A stretch of 64,000 nt of DNA. Source: JAMZMI01 sp039970095. GTDB lineage: Bacteria; Bacteroidota; Bacteroidia; Cytophagales; Cyclobacteriaceae. The stretch spans positions 27,032 through 91,031 of the forward strand of contig JBDVMP010000048.1 of assembly GCA_039970095.1 (NCBI GenBank). Direction: 5' to 3'. Each line of letters begins with the position of its first letter. Within the stretch, counting starts at the first letter, position 1. A program made the translations under genes and the position numbers. The notes beneath the pieces were generated by a model that was given only the letters and a program-made list of their open reading frames with translations, was not told the origin of the DNA and ran no database searches. Shown piece by piece: positions 44,317 to 53,018 of this stretch.

Positions 44317-44667
44317 TCACCCTCCAATCTGTCCGAGGTGGGTATGTTTAAAATCATCGCTGTATTTCAGTCCATAGCCAAATATCCTATCCAAACTGGC
44401 ATGGCCAAACAGTATGATACCCGAGAGCGTGAGCCATTCATTTGGCAAAAACCATCCGGCCAGCAGGATAACGATGGCTAACCCTTTGTGGTGGAAAAGG
44501 TTGTACGTCAGAGTGCCAGCTCGTGTGCTCAAAGCATAGCCAATCATCCCGATATCAGGAACAAGGATGAGAGCAGGAAACCACCACCATTCAAAGGAGA
44601 GTTGCGAAAAAAGGTAAATAGAAAGGCCAAACATGGCCAACTCTTCAAGTTTGAGTGTTGTTTTCAT
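44317..44667 (-). CDS. DUF4260 family membrane protein
   Basis: 116 aa from MKTTLKLEELAMFG; an ATG two codons upstream is also possible. It shows the family features: membrane helices with WWWFPALILVPDIGMIGYAL, YNLFHHKGLAIVILLAGWFL and the conserved end GHASLDRIFGYGLKYSDDFKHTHLG. Function is unknown in the family. It lies 9 bases after the serine hydrolase stop on the same strand but is transcribed ahead of nothing obvious. Confidence 0.85.
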   Translation of the reverse strand: MKTTLKLEELAMFGLSIYLFSQLSFEWWWFPALILVPDIGMIGYALSTRAGTLTYNLFHHKGLAIVILLAGWFLPNEWLTLSGIILFGHASLDRIFGYGLKYSDDFKHTHLGQIGG

Positions 44668-44676
44668 AAGCAATTT

Positions 44677-45957
44677 TTAATCGTCCAGAGCGGCATAAGT
44701 CATCACGCGAAATTTATCGCGAAGGTTTCCTGATACCTGTTTTCTTTGGTTTGTAAAAACCAACCCGATGATATTTTCTTCTGGGTCGGCCCAATACGTG
44801 GTGCCATAGTATCCGCCCCATGAGAAGGAGCCTTGCGACTCTCCCTGCTCCTGCTGTCCGGCCATTGTTTTTACCCTAAAGCCAAGCCCAAACTTGTCCT
44901 GTCCGAGCATCAGATCTCCGATCTGATTATGTGTCATGAGCGAAACGGTAGTTCTGGAAAGCAGCCTTTGTCCACCATATTCTCCACCGTTGAGCAGCAT
45001 CTGTAGGAAGATGGCATAGTCCATCAGTGTGGAACTCAGTCCTGCACCGCCTCCATAAAATGTACCCTCAGTGAGTGGGTAATCCAGCGCTACTCCATAT
45101 TCGTCTAGTCCATGAAACTCCTGCAACACTCCTTCTTCTAGAGCAAAAACAGGTACGAGTCTGTTCCATTTTTCTTGTGGCACATAAAAGTAAGTGTCGT
45201 TCATCCCCAGTGGCTGGAAGATTCTGGTGTGGAAAAATTCCGCCAGACTCAGGCCCGACGTTACCTCTATAAATCGGCCCAAAATGTCCGTATTGATGCC
45301 GTAGGTAAAGCGCTCACCAGGTTCGTGATGCAGGGGTTGTGCTCCCGCAATTTTAGAGAAATCACTCAGTAAAAAATCATCAGAACCAAAGATTGAAGGC
45401 ATTCCATTTTTGGCATAAATGCTTCTCAGCGTACGATTGCCAAACCCAAAATAACTCATCCCGGAGGTGTGGGTCAGCAGGTGTCTGACTGTGATTTTCT
45501 TGTCTGCTGGCACAGACGTGTAGCTGGAGTCTGCGTCATTAAATGACGCTACGACTGTCATGTCTTTGAATTCAGGAAGATAATTTTCGATCGGGTCATC
45601 TAGCAGGAATTTACCCTCTTCGAAAAGCATCATTGCCGCCACACTTGTGATGGCTTTGGTTTGACTGGCTATTCTAAATATGGCATCTTTTTCCAGTGGC
45701 TGGTTCTCTTCATTGGCTGACCCAAAGGCTTTGTGATACGCTATTGTGCCATCTCTCACGATCATGCCTGCTATGCCTTTCACATAGCTACTGTCCACAC
45801 CTTGCTGCAAAACCCTATCTATATTCTCAAGCCGATTGTCGGCCAGGCCAACTGATTGGGGCGTGCCATATGTAAGTCGTTGTGCTTTGTCGTTTTCTTG
45901 TGTTGAGCAACTCGTCAGTAGGATTATCAGCGAGAAGGCAAAGGTTGCTTTTTTCAT
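44677..45957 (-). CDS. Serine hydrolase of the beta-lactamase/class C family, lipoprotein
   Basis: 426 aa from MKKATFAFSLIILLTSCSTQ; a start three codons upstream is also possible. The lipobox LLTSC predicts lipidation. The active-site motif S-x-x-K is in FRIASQTKAITSVAAMMLFEEGK, the tyrosine motif region is FTYGINTDILGRFIE, and HLLTHTSGMSYFG is typical of the family. SWGGYYGTTYWADPEENIIGLVFTNQ near the end is the usual third-box region. The substrate may be a D-Ala peptide or an ester; the sequence does not decide. Confidence 0.9.
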   Translation of the reverse strand: MKKATFAFSLIILLTSCSTQENDKAQRLTYGTPQSVGLADNRLENIDRVLQQGVDSSYVKGIAGMIVRDGTIAYHKAFGSANEENQPLEKDAIFRIASQTKAITSVAAMMLFEEGKFLLDDPIENYLPEFKDMTVVASFNDADSSYTSVPADKKITVRHLLTHTSGMSYFGFGNRTLRSIYAKNGMPSIFGSDDFLLSDFSKIAGAQPLHHEPGERFTYGINTDILGRFIEVTSGLSLAEFFHTRIFQPLGMNDTYFYVPQEKWNRLVPVFALEEGVLQEFHGLDEYGVALDYPLTEGTFYGGGAGLSSTLMDYAIFLQMLLNGGEYGGQRLLSRTTVSLMTHNQIGDLMLGQDKFGLGFRVKTMAGQQEQGESQGSFSWGGYYGTTYWADPEENIIGLVFTNQRKQVSGNLRDKFRVMTYAALDD

Positions 45958-46039
45958 TGTAGGCAATATTAGAAATGAGTAAAAGTGAAATTACGAATAT
46001 TTCAACTTCTGCTTTGCTTCCTTATATGCCTTTCCTCAA

Positions 46040-47278
46040 TCAAAATCGAATTTGATACTGGAGCACCGCCATGGATTTGCGGCTATCTACCATTGCTCCT
46101 TCACCCTCATCAATGAACACAGGCCTGTTTTGATACATGAGCGATAGCTTTGACTTGTGTCCGCCCAGCAGGTAGTTTACCCCGGCCTGCACCAACACCA
46201 TCGGGTCTTCCAGTGCTTCAAAATCCCCAATCTCCAGCGTCAAATTCGGCTGGATGGCGTGCTCATTTAATTGTTTTAAGATGGCTACCTGTCCCAGAAA
46301 AACCTGCCCAGTTCCTGCCTCCGGAAAACTGTTTCCTTTTCCATTCAGTGTCAGTTTGTGCGTGCTCCCGCTTGCGGGATTGTTCGCGCCTATGTATCGT
46401 ATAAAGTGCGGCCCCAGGTCGTGGTTGATATAAGCCGCATAAAATGTCCAGGTGTTTTTGCCGAGAGGCGCTTCGTAAAAAATATCAGCAGCGAAAGAGA
46501 GCATGGTATGGGTGATGGTATCTCCGTTTGTCGCAAGTGTCTCGGTAGCGGCCGACTGGTATATCAATCCAGCGCCAATGTTGAAAATTTCCTTCTTGCC
46601 GAGATATGTCCAGGGAGTAAACGCCGATGAGAGTGACTCCTTGTCTTTGAATTGAAGTTTGAAATACCCAGCAAAATTCATCGCCGTGGGGTTGTCGGTA
46701 AATGCGGCCTTGTCTGACAGTGGTTGTGAGCTGGAAATAAATGGCTTTGATGCCACAAGGCGATAGTCGAGCTTGCCCAGGCGGCCATGTATGGCCATGG
46801 CCAGTCGCCTCATAAAGTCGTCATGTACGTTGAGGGCAGGCGTGGCGGAGTAGTTGATGTCTGCGCCCAGGGCACTGAACGTGGAGGGAGCTCCATAGCG
46901 TGAGAGCCCTGTCCAGGCGTGTTTTCCACCAGTGAGAATGAGCTTTTCGCTGAAAGCGTAGCTTACATATGCATCCAACAATTTAGGAGGTTGATCCTTA
47001 TTGTATCGGCTCAGGTTGTTGTTGCCGATCTGCAGATTGTAACTGATATTTTCATAAGGCGAGCCCTTCACACCCAGGCGGTAACGTCGCACACTGATGT
47101 CAAAAGTTTCGTTGTAGGTATCTGCACCTACAGTAGAGCCGGGGTTGAGCTGCGTGTAGCGCATCCATATTTGAGCTCCGCCATAGAGAGTGAGCGGTTT
47201 ATCCTGTCCTTTGACGTAATATGCACAGCCGAGCACGAAGGCCACAGCCGCTATTTTGAGAGCGTTTTGGTTGAGCAT
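46040..47278 (-). CDS. Outer-membrane porin, phosphate-selective/OprP-like
   Basis: 412 aa from MLNQNALKIAAVAFVLGCAYYVKGQ. A longer frame starting at 47434 overlaps the preceding receiver gene and is rejected. After the signal peptide come amphipathic beta strands throughout (LTLYGGAQIWMRY, YNLQIGNNNLSRY, LDYRLVASKPF) and a C-terminal strand ending in Phe (SMAVLQYQIRF), as in outer-membrane barrels. It is the last gene of an apparent operon with transporter, kinase and receiver, so it probably admits the anion handled by the transporter. Confidence 0.75.
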   Translation of the reverse strand: MLNQNALKIAAVAFVLGCAYYVKGQDKPLTLYGGAQIWMRYTQLNPGSTVGADTYNETFDISVRRYRLGVKGSPYENISYNLQIGNNNLSRYNKDQPPKLLDAYVSYAFSEKLILTGGKHAWTGLSRYGAPSTFSALGADINYSATPALNVHDDFMRRLAMAIHGRLGKLDYRLVASKPFISSSQPLSDKAAFTDNPTAMNFAGYFKLQFKDKESLSSAFTPWTYLGKKEIFNIGAGLIYQSAATETLATNGDTITHTMLSFAADIFYEAPLGKNTWTFYAAYINHDLGPHFIRYIGANNPASGSTHKLTLNGKGNSFPEAGTGQVFLGQVAILKQLNEHAIQPNLTLEIGDFEALEDPMVLVQAGVNYLLGGHKSKLSLMYQNRPVFIDEGEGAMVDSRKSMAVLQYQIRF

Positions 47279-47295
47279 ATTAATGTTTTCTATCA

Positions 47296-47778
47296 CTAGG
47301 TTGTTTTCCTGAGGTTGGCCAATAAAGTTTCCTGGTCGATTACCGAAGTGTAACCGGAGTAGTCTATGCCAGCGCCAAGCAGATATTTGGTGATGAGTGT
47401 TTTGATCATCTTGAGCAACGCCTCTCTGTTCCATGGCTTTTCCACGTAGTGATCCAACTGCGCAGTATTGATGGCGTCAATCGTGTCTTTGTGCGTGGCT
47501 TGCCCTGTGAGGAGGATCGTTTTTGTTCGATCGAACCTGTAGTCTTTACTGAGTTTTTTCAGCAGGTCGACACCTGAGTTTTCGGGCATTACCTGATCGG
47601 TGATGACCAGCGCGAGGTGATTGCCTTCCTGATCTATTGACTCTATGACATCCCAGGCCTCAGACACAGATTCGCATTCTTCTATCTGAAGCAGTGGCTC
47701 CAGAGCCTCCAGATCAGCAGTAAGGGCGTTGAGCACTTCTCTCTGATCATCTACGCAAACGATAAATAGATTGTCCAT
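47296..47778 (-). CDS. Stand-alone receiver protein
   Basis: 160 aa, one receiver domain with D10/D11 and phosphoacceptor D61 (LALVITDQVMP), then a helical tail of about 35 residues without any DNA-binding domain. It starts 2 bases after the kinase stop codon, so it is its likely partner. Output would be by protein contact or as a phosphate relay, since no effector is visible. Confidence 0.88.
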   Translation of the reverse strand: MDNLFIVCVDDQREVLNALTADLEALEPLLQIEECESVSEAWDVIESIDQEGNHLALVITDQVMPENSGVDLLKKLSKDYRFDRTKTILLTGQATHKDTIDAINTAQLDHYVEKPWNREALLKMIKTLITKYLLGAGIDYSGYTSVIDQETLLANLRKTT

Positions 47779-47780
47779 GA

Positions 47781-49130
47781 TTAATTGATTATTGGTAAAA
47801 TGACGGCAAACACCGTTTTCCCGGGTTCGCTTGACACTGCAATTTTTGCATCATGCTCGGTGATGATGCGCTGAACCACTGACAGTCCCAGCCCCAATCC
47901 GAAATTGAGACCTCCGACTTTGGTGGTAAAACTGGGCTCGAATATTTTATTCAAAATTTTCGGTGGAATGCCTGGCCCATTGTCAGAGATTTCCACGGTT
48001 ATTTCTTCATCAGTATGCGACGTGCTGATCTGGAGAGTGGCATGATGGGTTTCGTCCTGTATCATGCTTTCGATTCCATTTTTCACGATGTTGATCCATA
48101 CCTGCACCAGCTGCCCCGCACAGGCTTCTGTCAGCGGTAGGTCTTCGTCGAGGTTTACTTCGGTCTTCACACGCTTGGTGAGATTTCTGAGGATCACCAG
48201 TGCCTCTTCCATGGTGTGATTAACGTCCACACCCTGCGCCCATCGATGGTCGCTTACGCCTAGTTGCTTTACAGATTTGACCACATGCGTGGAATGCTTC
48301 GCCGCAATGCGCATATCGTGAACGGTGCAGCCTGCCTCCCAATAGGCATAGAGCTGATCCGCCATCTCGGGATTTTTTCCTATCAGCTTGATGATGTTTT
48401 TTGGGTCAATTCCAGTCTTTGCCAGTTTCCTTATTTGCGAGTTATTTATGCCTTTTACCCCTTCAAACTGCTTTCTGATTTTTCGGGCATCTTCGCTGCT
48501 GGTTTCCTGTCCTCTTTCCAGCCCTGCGGTAAAGCATGATATGAGCTCTTGATCCTGATTTTCGCTTACACAATGCTGAACGAAGGCTTGCAGGTGCTCC
48601 AGACTTCCATTGAGCACTCCCATCGAGTTGTTGAGCTCGTGAGCCAGGCCAGCAGCCATCTGACCCAGGGTGGCCATCTTTTCGGCTTTGAGCAGACGCT
48701 GCACGTCACTGTATTTTTCCCTGGCCATATACTTGGCAAAGTGCTGCCGGGCAAAGAGTTCATTTACCACCACAGAGATCAAGAAAGGCCATAGTGTTTC
48801 CATCTCTTCAGGGGTATGGTCTTTCAGTGCCTTGTCGTAGTAATGGACCACAGAATCTTCCGTGGCTACTACACGCGAGTAGCTTTTATTCTCATTCGAA
48901 AAATAGCTATATACTCCTATGAACTTGTTGGTGGTAGCCTCAAAAATGGGGTAGTTTTCAAGCTCGGCATCATCCAGAAACCCTTGAAGTTTTCCTCTGG
49001 TCACCAAAAACAGCTTGGTATTCTTTTGTTGGTTTTTGAAAAGCGTTTCGCCCTGCTTCAACTCCAGCTTTTTATCCTCATCAGAAAAAAACTGTTGCTT
49101 GATCCATTCAAAGTTTATTTTATCCTGCAT
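47781..49130 (-). CDS. Cytosolic histidine kinase with CRP-like N-terminal domain
   Basis: 449 aa, no membrane helix. Residues about 1-130 look like a cyclic nucleotide-binding-like barrel (LELKQGETLFKNQQKNTKLFLVTRGKLQGFL). The H-box LGQMAAGLAHELNNSMG has H164. The ATPase domain follows (N-box VWINIVKNGIESM, G-boxes DNGPGIPPK and GLNFGLGLGLSVV). A stretch of some 150 residues between H-box and N-box (including LIGKNPEMADQLYAYWEAG) is unusual. The sensor may bind a nucleotide, but the cAMP-specific Arg is not evident. It lies between the SLC13 transporter (8 bases) and the receiver (2 bases). Confidence 0.88.
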   Translation of the reverse strand: MQDKINFEWIKQQFFSDEDKKLELKQGETLFKNQQKNTKLFLVTRGKLQGFLDDAELENYPIFEATTNKFIGVYSYFSNENKSYSRVVATEDSVVHYYDKALKDHTPEEMETLWPFLISVVVNELFARQHFAKYMAREKYSDVQRLLKAEKMATLGQMAAGLAHELNNSMGVLNGSLEHLQAFVQHCVSENQDQELISCFTAGLERGQETSSEDARKIRKQFEGVKGINNSQIRKLAKTGIDPKNIIKLIGKNPEMADQLYAYWEAGCTVHDMRIAAKHSTHVVKSVKQLGVSDHRWAQGVDVNHTMEEALVILRNLTKRVKTEVNLDEDLPLTEACAGQLVQVWINIVKNGIESMIQDETHHATLQISTSHTDEEITVEISDNGPGIPPKILNKIFEPSFTTKVGGLNFGLGLGLSVVQRIITEHDAKIAVSSEPGKTVFAVILPIIN

Positions 49131-49138
49131 CTCTTCTT

Positions 49139-50557
49139 TTAGAAAAAACCAAGTACACCTAAAAGGTACATCAGGGCATAATTTAGCAAAATACCAACCA
49201 GAGCGATGATCACTCCGGGCTTGGCCATATTTTTAGTTTCAATGGCTCCCGTGGCATAGGCCAACGCATTGGGAGGAGTACTGATAGGCAGAGCCATACT
49301 CATAGAACATGAGATCGTTACTGCCAGGATCAGCATCTGATTACCGCCAAATGCTTCCAGGCTAGAGAGCGATACACCCAGTGCTGCAACAAGCGGCAGT
49401 AGCAGGTTGGATGTGGCTGTATGTGACATGAAGTTGGCCATCACCATAGCCACAATAGTCACCAATAGCACAATGATCAATGGAGAATAGGAGTCAAAAG
49501 GAATGATCTCGATGAGTCTTTCTGCAAGACCGCTGACTTCCAGCGCAAGGCCCAGAGCAATACCTCCTGATACGAGCCACAGCACATCCCAGCTTATGTT
49601 TTTCAGGTCACCTTTATTAATGATCCCCAATGCTGAAAAAACGGCTACAGGTATCATGGCGACAATGTATGAGTTCATGCCGTGAATGAAATCAGTCAGC
49701 CAAAGTAAGATCGTACATGCGAAAGTGATATAGACAATATATGCTTTGGTGTTTTTGAGCCAGGCTCCTCTTATTTCCAGTTTAATTTTTTTCGTTTTGA
49801 TAGGATAAAAGCTTATCAGTAGCAGCCAGCTAAAGAGCAGCAGCACGATTACATAAGGTACGGTGATAGCCATCCAGGAGCCAAAGGAGATATAATCAGC
49901 TCCTGTGAGGTATTTCATGGCCACTGCATTTGGCGGAGTTCCAATGGGCGTACCTATACCCCCGACATTTGCCGCGAATGGAATTGCCAGGGTGAAGGCA
50001 ATCTTTCCTCTGTCGCCAGGAAGAAAAACGGCCATCACAGGTGCGAGAATGGAGAGCATCATGGCCGTGGTGGCTGTGTTGCTCATGAACATGGAAAAAA
50101 TAGCTGTGATAATCATCAGTCCGAGCATCACCATTTTAGGACTTTCTCCAAATGGCTTGAGCAAGACCATTGCGAGGTTTTGATCCATTCTGTACTTGGT
50201 AGCGGCCATGGCCAGAAAGAACCCTCCCAAAAAGAGAATAATGATAGGAGAGGCAAATGTGGACATGATATCGTGGTAATCGATCAGCTTGCCCAGTGAC
50301 TCGGGGTTGCTGGGTTTTACGAAGAGATTGAGGCCCTTTGTGGACGTCATAACCAGCTCCAGAAAGATGATCATCAGGGACGTGGCATAAATGGGGATGG
50401 GCTCTAAAATCCAAAAAAGAGCCGCAAAGATGAAAATGGCGATCACCCTGTGCTCAACGATTGTAAGCCCTTCAATCCCAAAGGAGGAGGTTGGCAGCAA
50501 CAGAATGATAATGGGAACAAGGATGGAAATGAGTAATTTGAGGTACTTGGTTGACAT
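49139..50557 (-). CDS. SLC13/DASS family sodium-coupled anion transporter
   Basis: 472 aa with about 11 membrane helices. Both family signatures are present: MFMSNTATTAMMLSILAPVM with GGIGTPIGTPPNAVA in the first repeat, and NFMSHTATSNLLLPL with ALPISTPPNALAYATG in the second. Members import sulfate or dicarboxylates with Na+. First gene of a four-gene run (transporter, kinase, receiver, porin), which suggests two-component control of anion uptake. The 284 bases upstream presumably hold the promoter, and no other gene. Confidence 0.93.
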   Translation of the reverse strand: MSTKYLKLLISILVPIIILLLPTSSFGIEGLTIVEHRVIAIFIFAALFWILEPIPIYATSLMIIFLELVMTSTKGLNLFVKPSNPESLGKLIDYHDIMSTFASPIIILFLGGFFLAMAATKYRMDQNLAMVLLKPFGESPKMVMLGLMIITAIFSMFMSNTATTAMMLSILAPVMAVFLPGDRGKIAFTLAIPFAANVGGIGTPIGTPPNAVAMKYLTGADYISFGSWMAITVPYVIVLLLFSWLLLISFYPIKTKKIKLEIRGAWLKNTKAYIVYITFACTILLWLTDFIHGMNSYIVAMIPVAVFSALGIINKGDLKNISWDVLWLVSGGIALGLALEVSGLAERLIEIIPFDSYSPLIIVLLVTIVAMVMANFMSHTATSNLLLPLVAALGVSLSSLEAFGGNQMLILAVTISCSMSMALPISTPPNALAYATGAIETKNMAKPGVIIALVGILLNYALMYLLGVLGFF

Positions 50558-50841
50558 AATCCTTTGAGTTTCGAGTACAAAGCTAGGTTTGCATCAAAGC
50601 GGGTACGCTGTTATACAATTCATAAAAAACTGACATTTGTCAGGTTTGAAATGGGGTGGTTGGCTTTAGCTCCAGAAGGGGCATAAGCGCAAAACAAGAT
50701 AGAAATATGAGTTGTCGGCACCAAGAAATGCCGGCTAAGTTTTATTTGATTCTGAAAAAAGCATTCTCGTACTCCTGACGCTCGTTTTTTGTCTGCAACC
50801 CAAAGGAGAGGGATCAAATATTATCTGGAATTTGCGACAAG

Positions 50842-51204
50842 CTAAAATAAGCCATATTGGTTGGGAGAGTCCTTTTCGATTGGCTGGCCCAGATCCCATA
50901 GCTCTACTATTTTGTCTCCTTCAAAACGAAAAATGTGCACCACGGCAATTTGCATTTCTTTTTTCACCACCAGTGAGTGCGTCACCACAGTGTCGGCATC
51001 CTCATAGCAGTATTTGATCTCAAAGGATTCATTTGGGTTCGACTTATGGTCATCCTCAATGGCTTGCTGCAGCGATGCGGCGCTCCCCTCGAAATACTGG
51101 TTGTGGTGGATAAAACTGGATCCGGCAAATTTGGCAAAAGCCGCTTCCGCAGAGCCTGTGCCGGCTAGTTTCAAAAATGTCTGTGCGATTTCCTTTCTGC
51201 TCAT
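50842..51204 (-). CDS. SnoaL-like (NTF2 superfamily) small protein
   Basis: 120 aa. The pattern FAGSSFIHHNQYFEGSAASLQQAIEDDHKSNPNESFEIKY, then VVTHSLVV and HIFRFEGDKIVELWDLGQP, is typical of the SnoaL/nuclear transport factor 2-like fold. A ligand or enzyme role cannot be told. Stands alone. Confidence 0.85.
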   Translation of the reverse strand: MSRKEIAQTFLKLAGTGSAEAAFAKFAGSSFIHHNQYFEGSAASLQQAIEDDHKSNPNESFEIKYCYEDADTVVTHSLVVKKEMQIAVVHIFRFEGDKIVELWDLGQPIEKDSPNQYGLF

Positions 51205-51284
51205 ATCTGATGTTGTTGATGATTCATGAAGTTACGAATTGCCATGCATGTGTCTACTAATGTGTAGCGCTAAAACAAGGTCAG

Positions 51285-51557
51285 TTAGTTCAGCCTTTCG
51301 GTTAAGCGCACCACTATCTGGTCACCGACTTCCCGGTCGATGGAATTTCGAATTTCGGCCTTCACTGGGAGTTTATGATTTCCGTCCCCTAAAGGCATAA
51401 AGGAGCTTTTGAAGCTATGTCCATCCATGGTCCCTGCTACCTTAACCAATCCTCTGGTTTCAAAGAAAGAGGCTGAATCAGGCCAAATCACGTAAGTATG
51501 GCCACCTTTGGCGGTGCTTTTTTGTAGTTGTGCCGTAAATGTCTTGTCCAATTTCAT
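51285..51557 (-). CDS. DUF1905 domain protein
   Basis: 90 aa, consisting only of the DUF1905 domain: FTAQLQKSTAKGGHTYVIWP, GLVKVAGTMDGHSFKSSFMPLGDGNHKLPVKAEIR and GDQIVVRL. Many family members carry an additional YdeI/OmpD-associated domain, absent here. Function unknown. Confidence 0.85.
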   Translation of the reverse strand: MKLDKTFTAQLQKSTAKGGHTYVIWPDSASFFETRGLVKVAGTMDGHSFKSSFMPLGDGNHKLPVKAEIRNSIDREVGDQIVVRLTERLN

Positions 51558-51880
51558 GCGCTAAAGAAATGGTTAAAAGTTGGTTTCCGTGTCACCTATG
51601 TGTTCTGGCTTGCACTCTTAAAATTTAACATAATTCGTCAAAAAAACTCCAACTAAACCAGTCTCACTTCGATCATCAGTGGTATGGCAACAGCCATCTG
51701 TTATTGGAGGAGACTCCCAAGGTAAGAAATCTGAATCCATTCACTCCATTGGTTCGTGGTGACACGAACCATGGCTGGGACACAAACCTTTCCCAGCGGC
51801 TGATTCATGATGGGGTTCGCACTGAAGTTTGTAAATTGGTAGATGGTGCATTCGTGCTAGGCCTGTTATCAATATTTTGT
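51558..51880. repeat. Gene-free stretch with palindromic repeats
   Basis: No credible gene. TGGTTCGTG-GTGA-CACGAACCA forms a perfect 9 bp stem (51750-51771), directly followed by a weaker hairpin with GCTGGGA and TCCCAGC arms. This resembles a REP-like dispersed repeat. Near 51860-51870, GTTATCA lies close to the stop of the ParE gene and could be a degenerate cassette boundary. Confidence 0.55.
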
Positions 51881-52180
51881 TTAATCAAGGTTTTGTAAAC
51901 TTTCAATTCTGTCCTGTCGCCCGATTATCGTTATAATTTCTACGATTCCGTTGTTAATTCGATAAAAAATAGAATCTACACCGCAAACACACTTTCTATA
52001 TCCTGATTTTATGAATTCAACAGATTCAAATGAATAGGGACGTTCAGCAATTAACTCAAATTTATCGAAGAAGGAATTGAAATATTTATCTGCCTGTTCT
52101 TCGCCAAATTGACTAACACCATATTGGTGGATTCTTATCAAATCTTCTTTAGCTATGTTGCTGAGTCTAAATTCAGCCAT
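51881..52180 (-). CDS. ParE/RelE-type toxin
   Basis: 99 aa from MAEFRLSNIAKEDLIRIHQYG. A 10-codon extension lies within the antitoxin gene and is rejected. The ParE-like pattern is clear: GEEQADKYFNSFFDKFELIAERPYSF, then GYRKCVCGVDSIFYRI, then VEIITIIGRQD. It overlaps the antitoxin gene by 8 bases. ParE-type toxins act on DNA gyrase, RelE types on mRNA; the sequence favours ParE. Confidence 0.9.
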   Translation of the reverse strand: MAEFRLSNIAKEDLIRIHQYGVSQFGEEQADKYFNSFFDKFELIAERPYSFESVEFIKSGYRKCVCGVDSIFYRINNGIVEIITIIGRQDRIESLQNLD

Positions 52181-52406
52181 TTGATTTTGCCTGTTCGAGA
52201 ATCTCTGCACGAGAATCCTTAGTAAAACCAGAACGCTCTGCTTTTTCCAGCTTCATGCGGATGTAATTGATTTCCTGTTGTTGTCCTCTTGCTTGGCGTA
52301 TTAAGTCGTTTACAAGTTCGCTTTTGCTTGCATATTCTTGGCTTTCGACTTGACTTTTAAGCCATTCATCATTTGGCTCTGTCAAGGATATACTTTGTCT
52401 TCCCAT
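52173..52406 (-). CDS. ParD-type antitoxin
   Basis: 77 aa. MGRQSISLTEPNDEWLKSQV and EYASKSELVNDLIRQAR form the ribbon-helix-helix typical of ParD. The C-terminal part binds the toxin. It precedes the toxin gene with an 8-base overlap, and a perfect palindrome lies just upstream as a probable operator. Confidence 0.9.
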   Translation of the reverse strand: MGRQSISLTEPNDEWLKSQVESQEYASKSELVNDLIRQARGQQQEINYIRMKLEKAERSGFTKDSRAEILEQAKSNG

Positions 52407-52414
52407 GTTTAATT

Positions 52415-52438
52415 ATTTGGTGCATATTTACACCAAAT
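52415..52438. promoter_or_regulatory. Palindromic operator upstream of the ParD-ParE operon
   Basis: ATTTGGTG (52415-52422) and CACCAAAT (52431-52438) are exact arms with an 8-base spacer, 9 bases upstream of the ParD start codon. This suits autorepression by the ribbon-helix-helix antitoxin. Confidence 0.75.
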
Positions 52439-52617
52439 ATAAAAAATTAACAGAGAAAGTTGCTAGGTGCAGCATTATTGGTAACATCCCAACAAACGCA
52501 ATGGCGGTTATCGGCCGTATAGTTGATTTAGTTATTTTATTCAAAGTCAGGAAGTTTGCCACTTGCCACTTGCCACTTGCCACTAACGCTGTAGCTCCTT
52601 CCGATTCTTCAAATTAA

Positions 52618-53018
52618 CCGTTTTTACTAATCACATAATTTGCGTTGTGTGAATTCCATAGATCAGTCAAGTCAGACTATGCTCACTGGTTGGATGCTGA
52701 GCCGGTGAGAATTGGCAAAAAAATAAAGTGTCGCGCCTGACCAAGGGCGCCCGGCAAGGGGTCGCTTGTGCCTGTCAATTCCACTGGGGCTCTTGCAATG
52801 TCTGCCCAGTTAATTCATCCGGGAGTCCATTCTGCCATCCATCGGTTTTCCATTGCTGAGTGTACCATTGCTTCTTTTGTGGATGTCCCTCCTGACAAAC
52901 TTCATATTTTCCTCTGAGCGATCGCAATTTTCCATTTGGATTATTTCGGTAGGATTGTTGAACCAAAAATGAGATAGCTCCGGACAGGTGTCATGTTTTG
53001 GGAGCTACAAACACCGAT
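52618..53018. other. Intergenic stretch with a doubtful short minus-strand frame
   Basis: No clear gene. A 63-codon minus-strand frame (52775-52966) reads GKYEVCQEGHPQKKQWYTQQW, which looks more protein-like than chance and may be a fragment of a lost gene, but it lacks a recognisable family. Nothing else seen, apart from the probable promoter region of the next gene. Confidence 0.3.

Noticed and set aside
47279..47434. 52-codon extension of the porin gene
   Set aside because: It overlaps the receiver gene, while a proper signal peptide starts at 47278.
50620..50817. 65-codon minus-strand frame upstream of the SLC13 gene
   Set aside because: No family features, and it lies in the expected promoter region.
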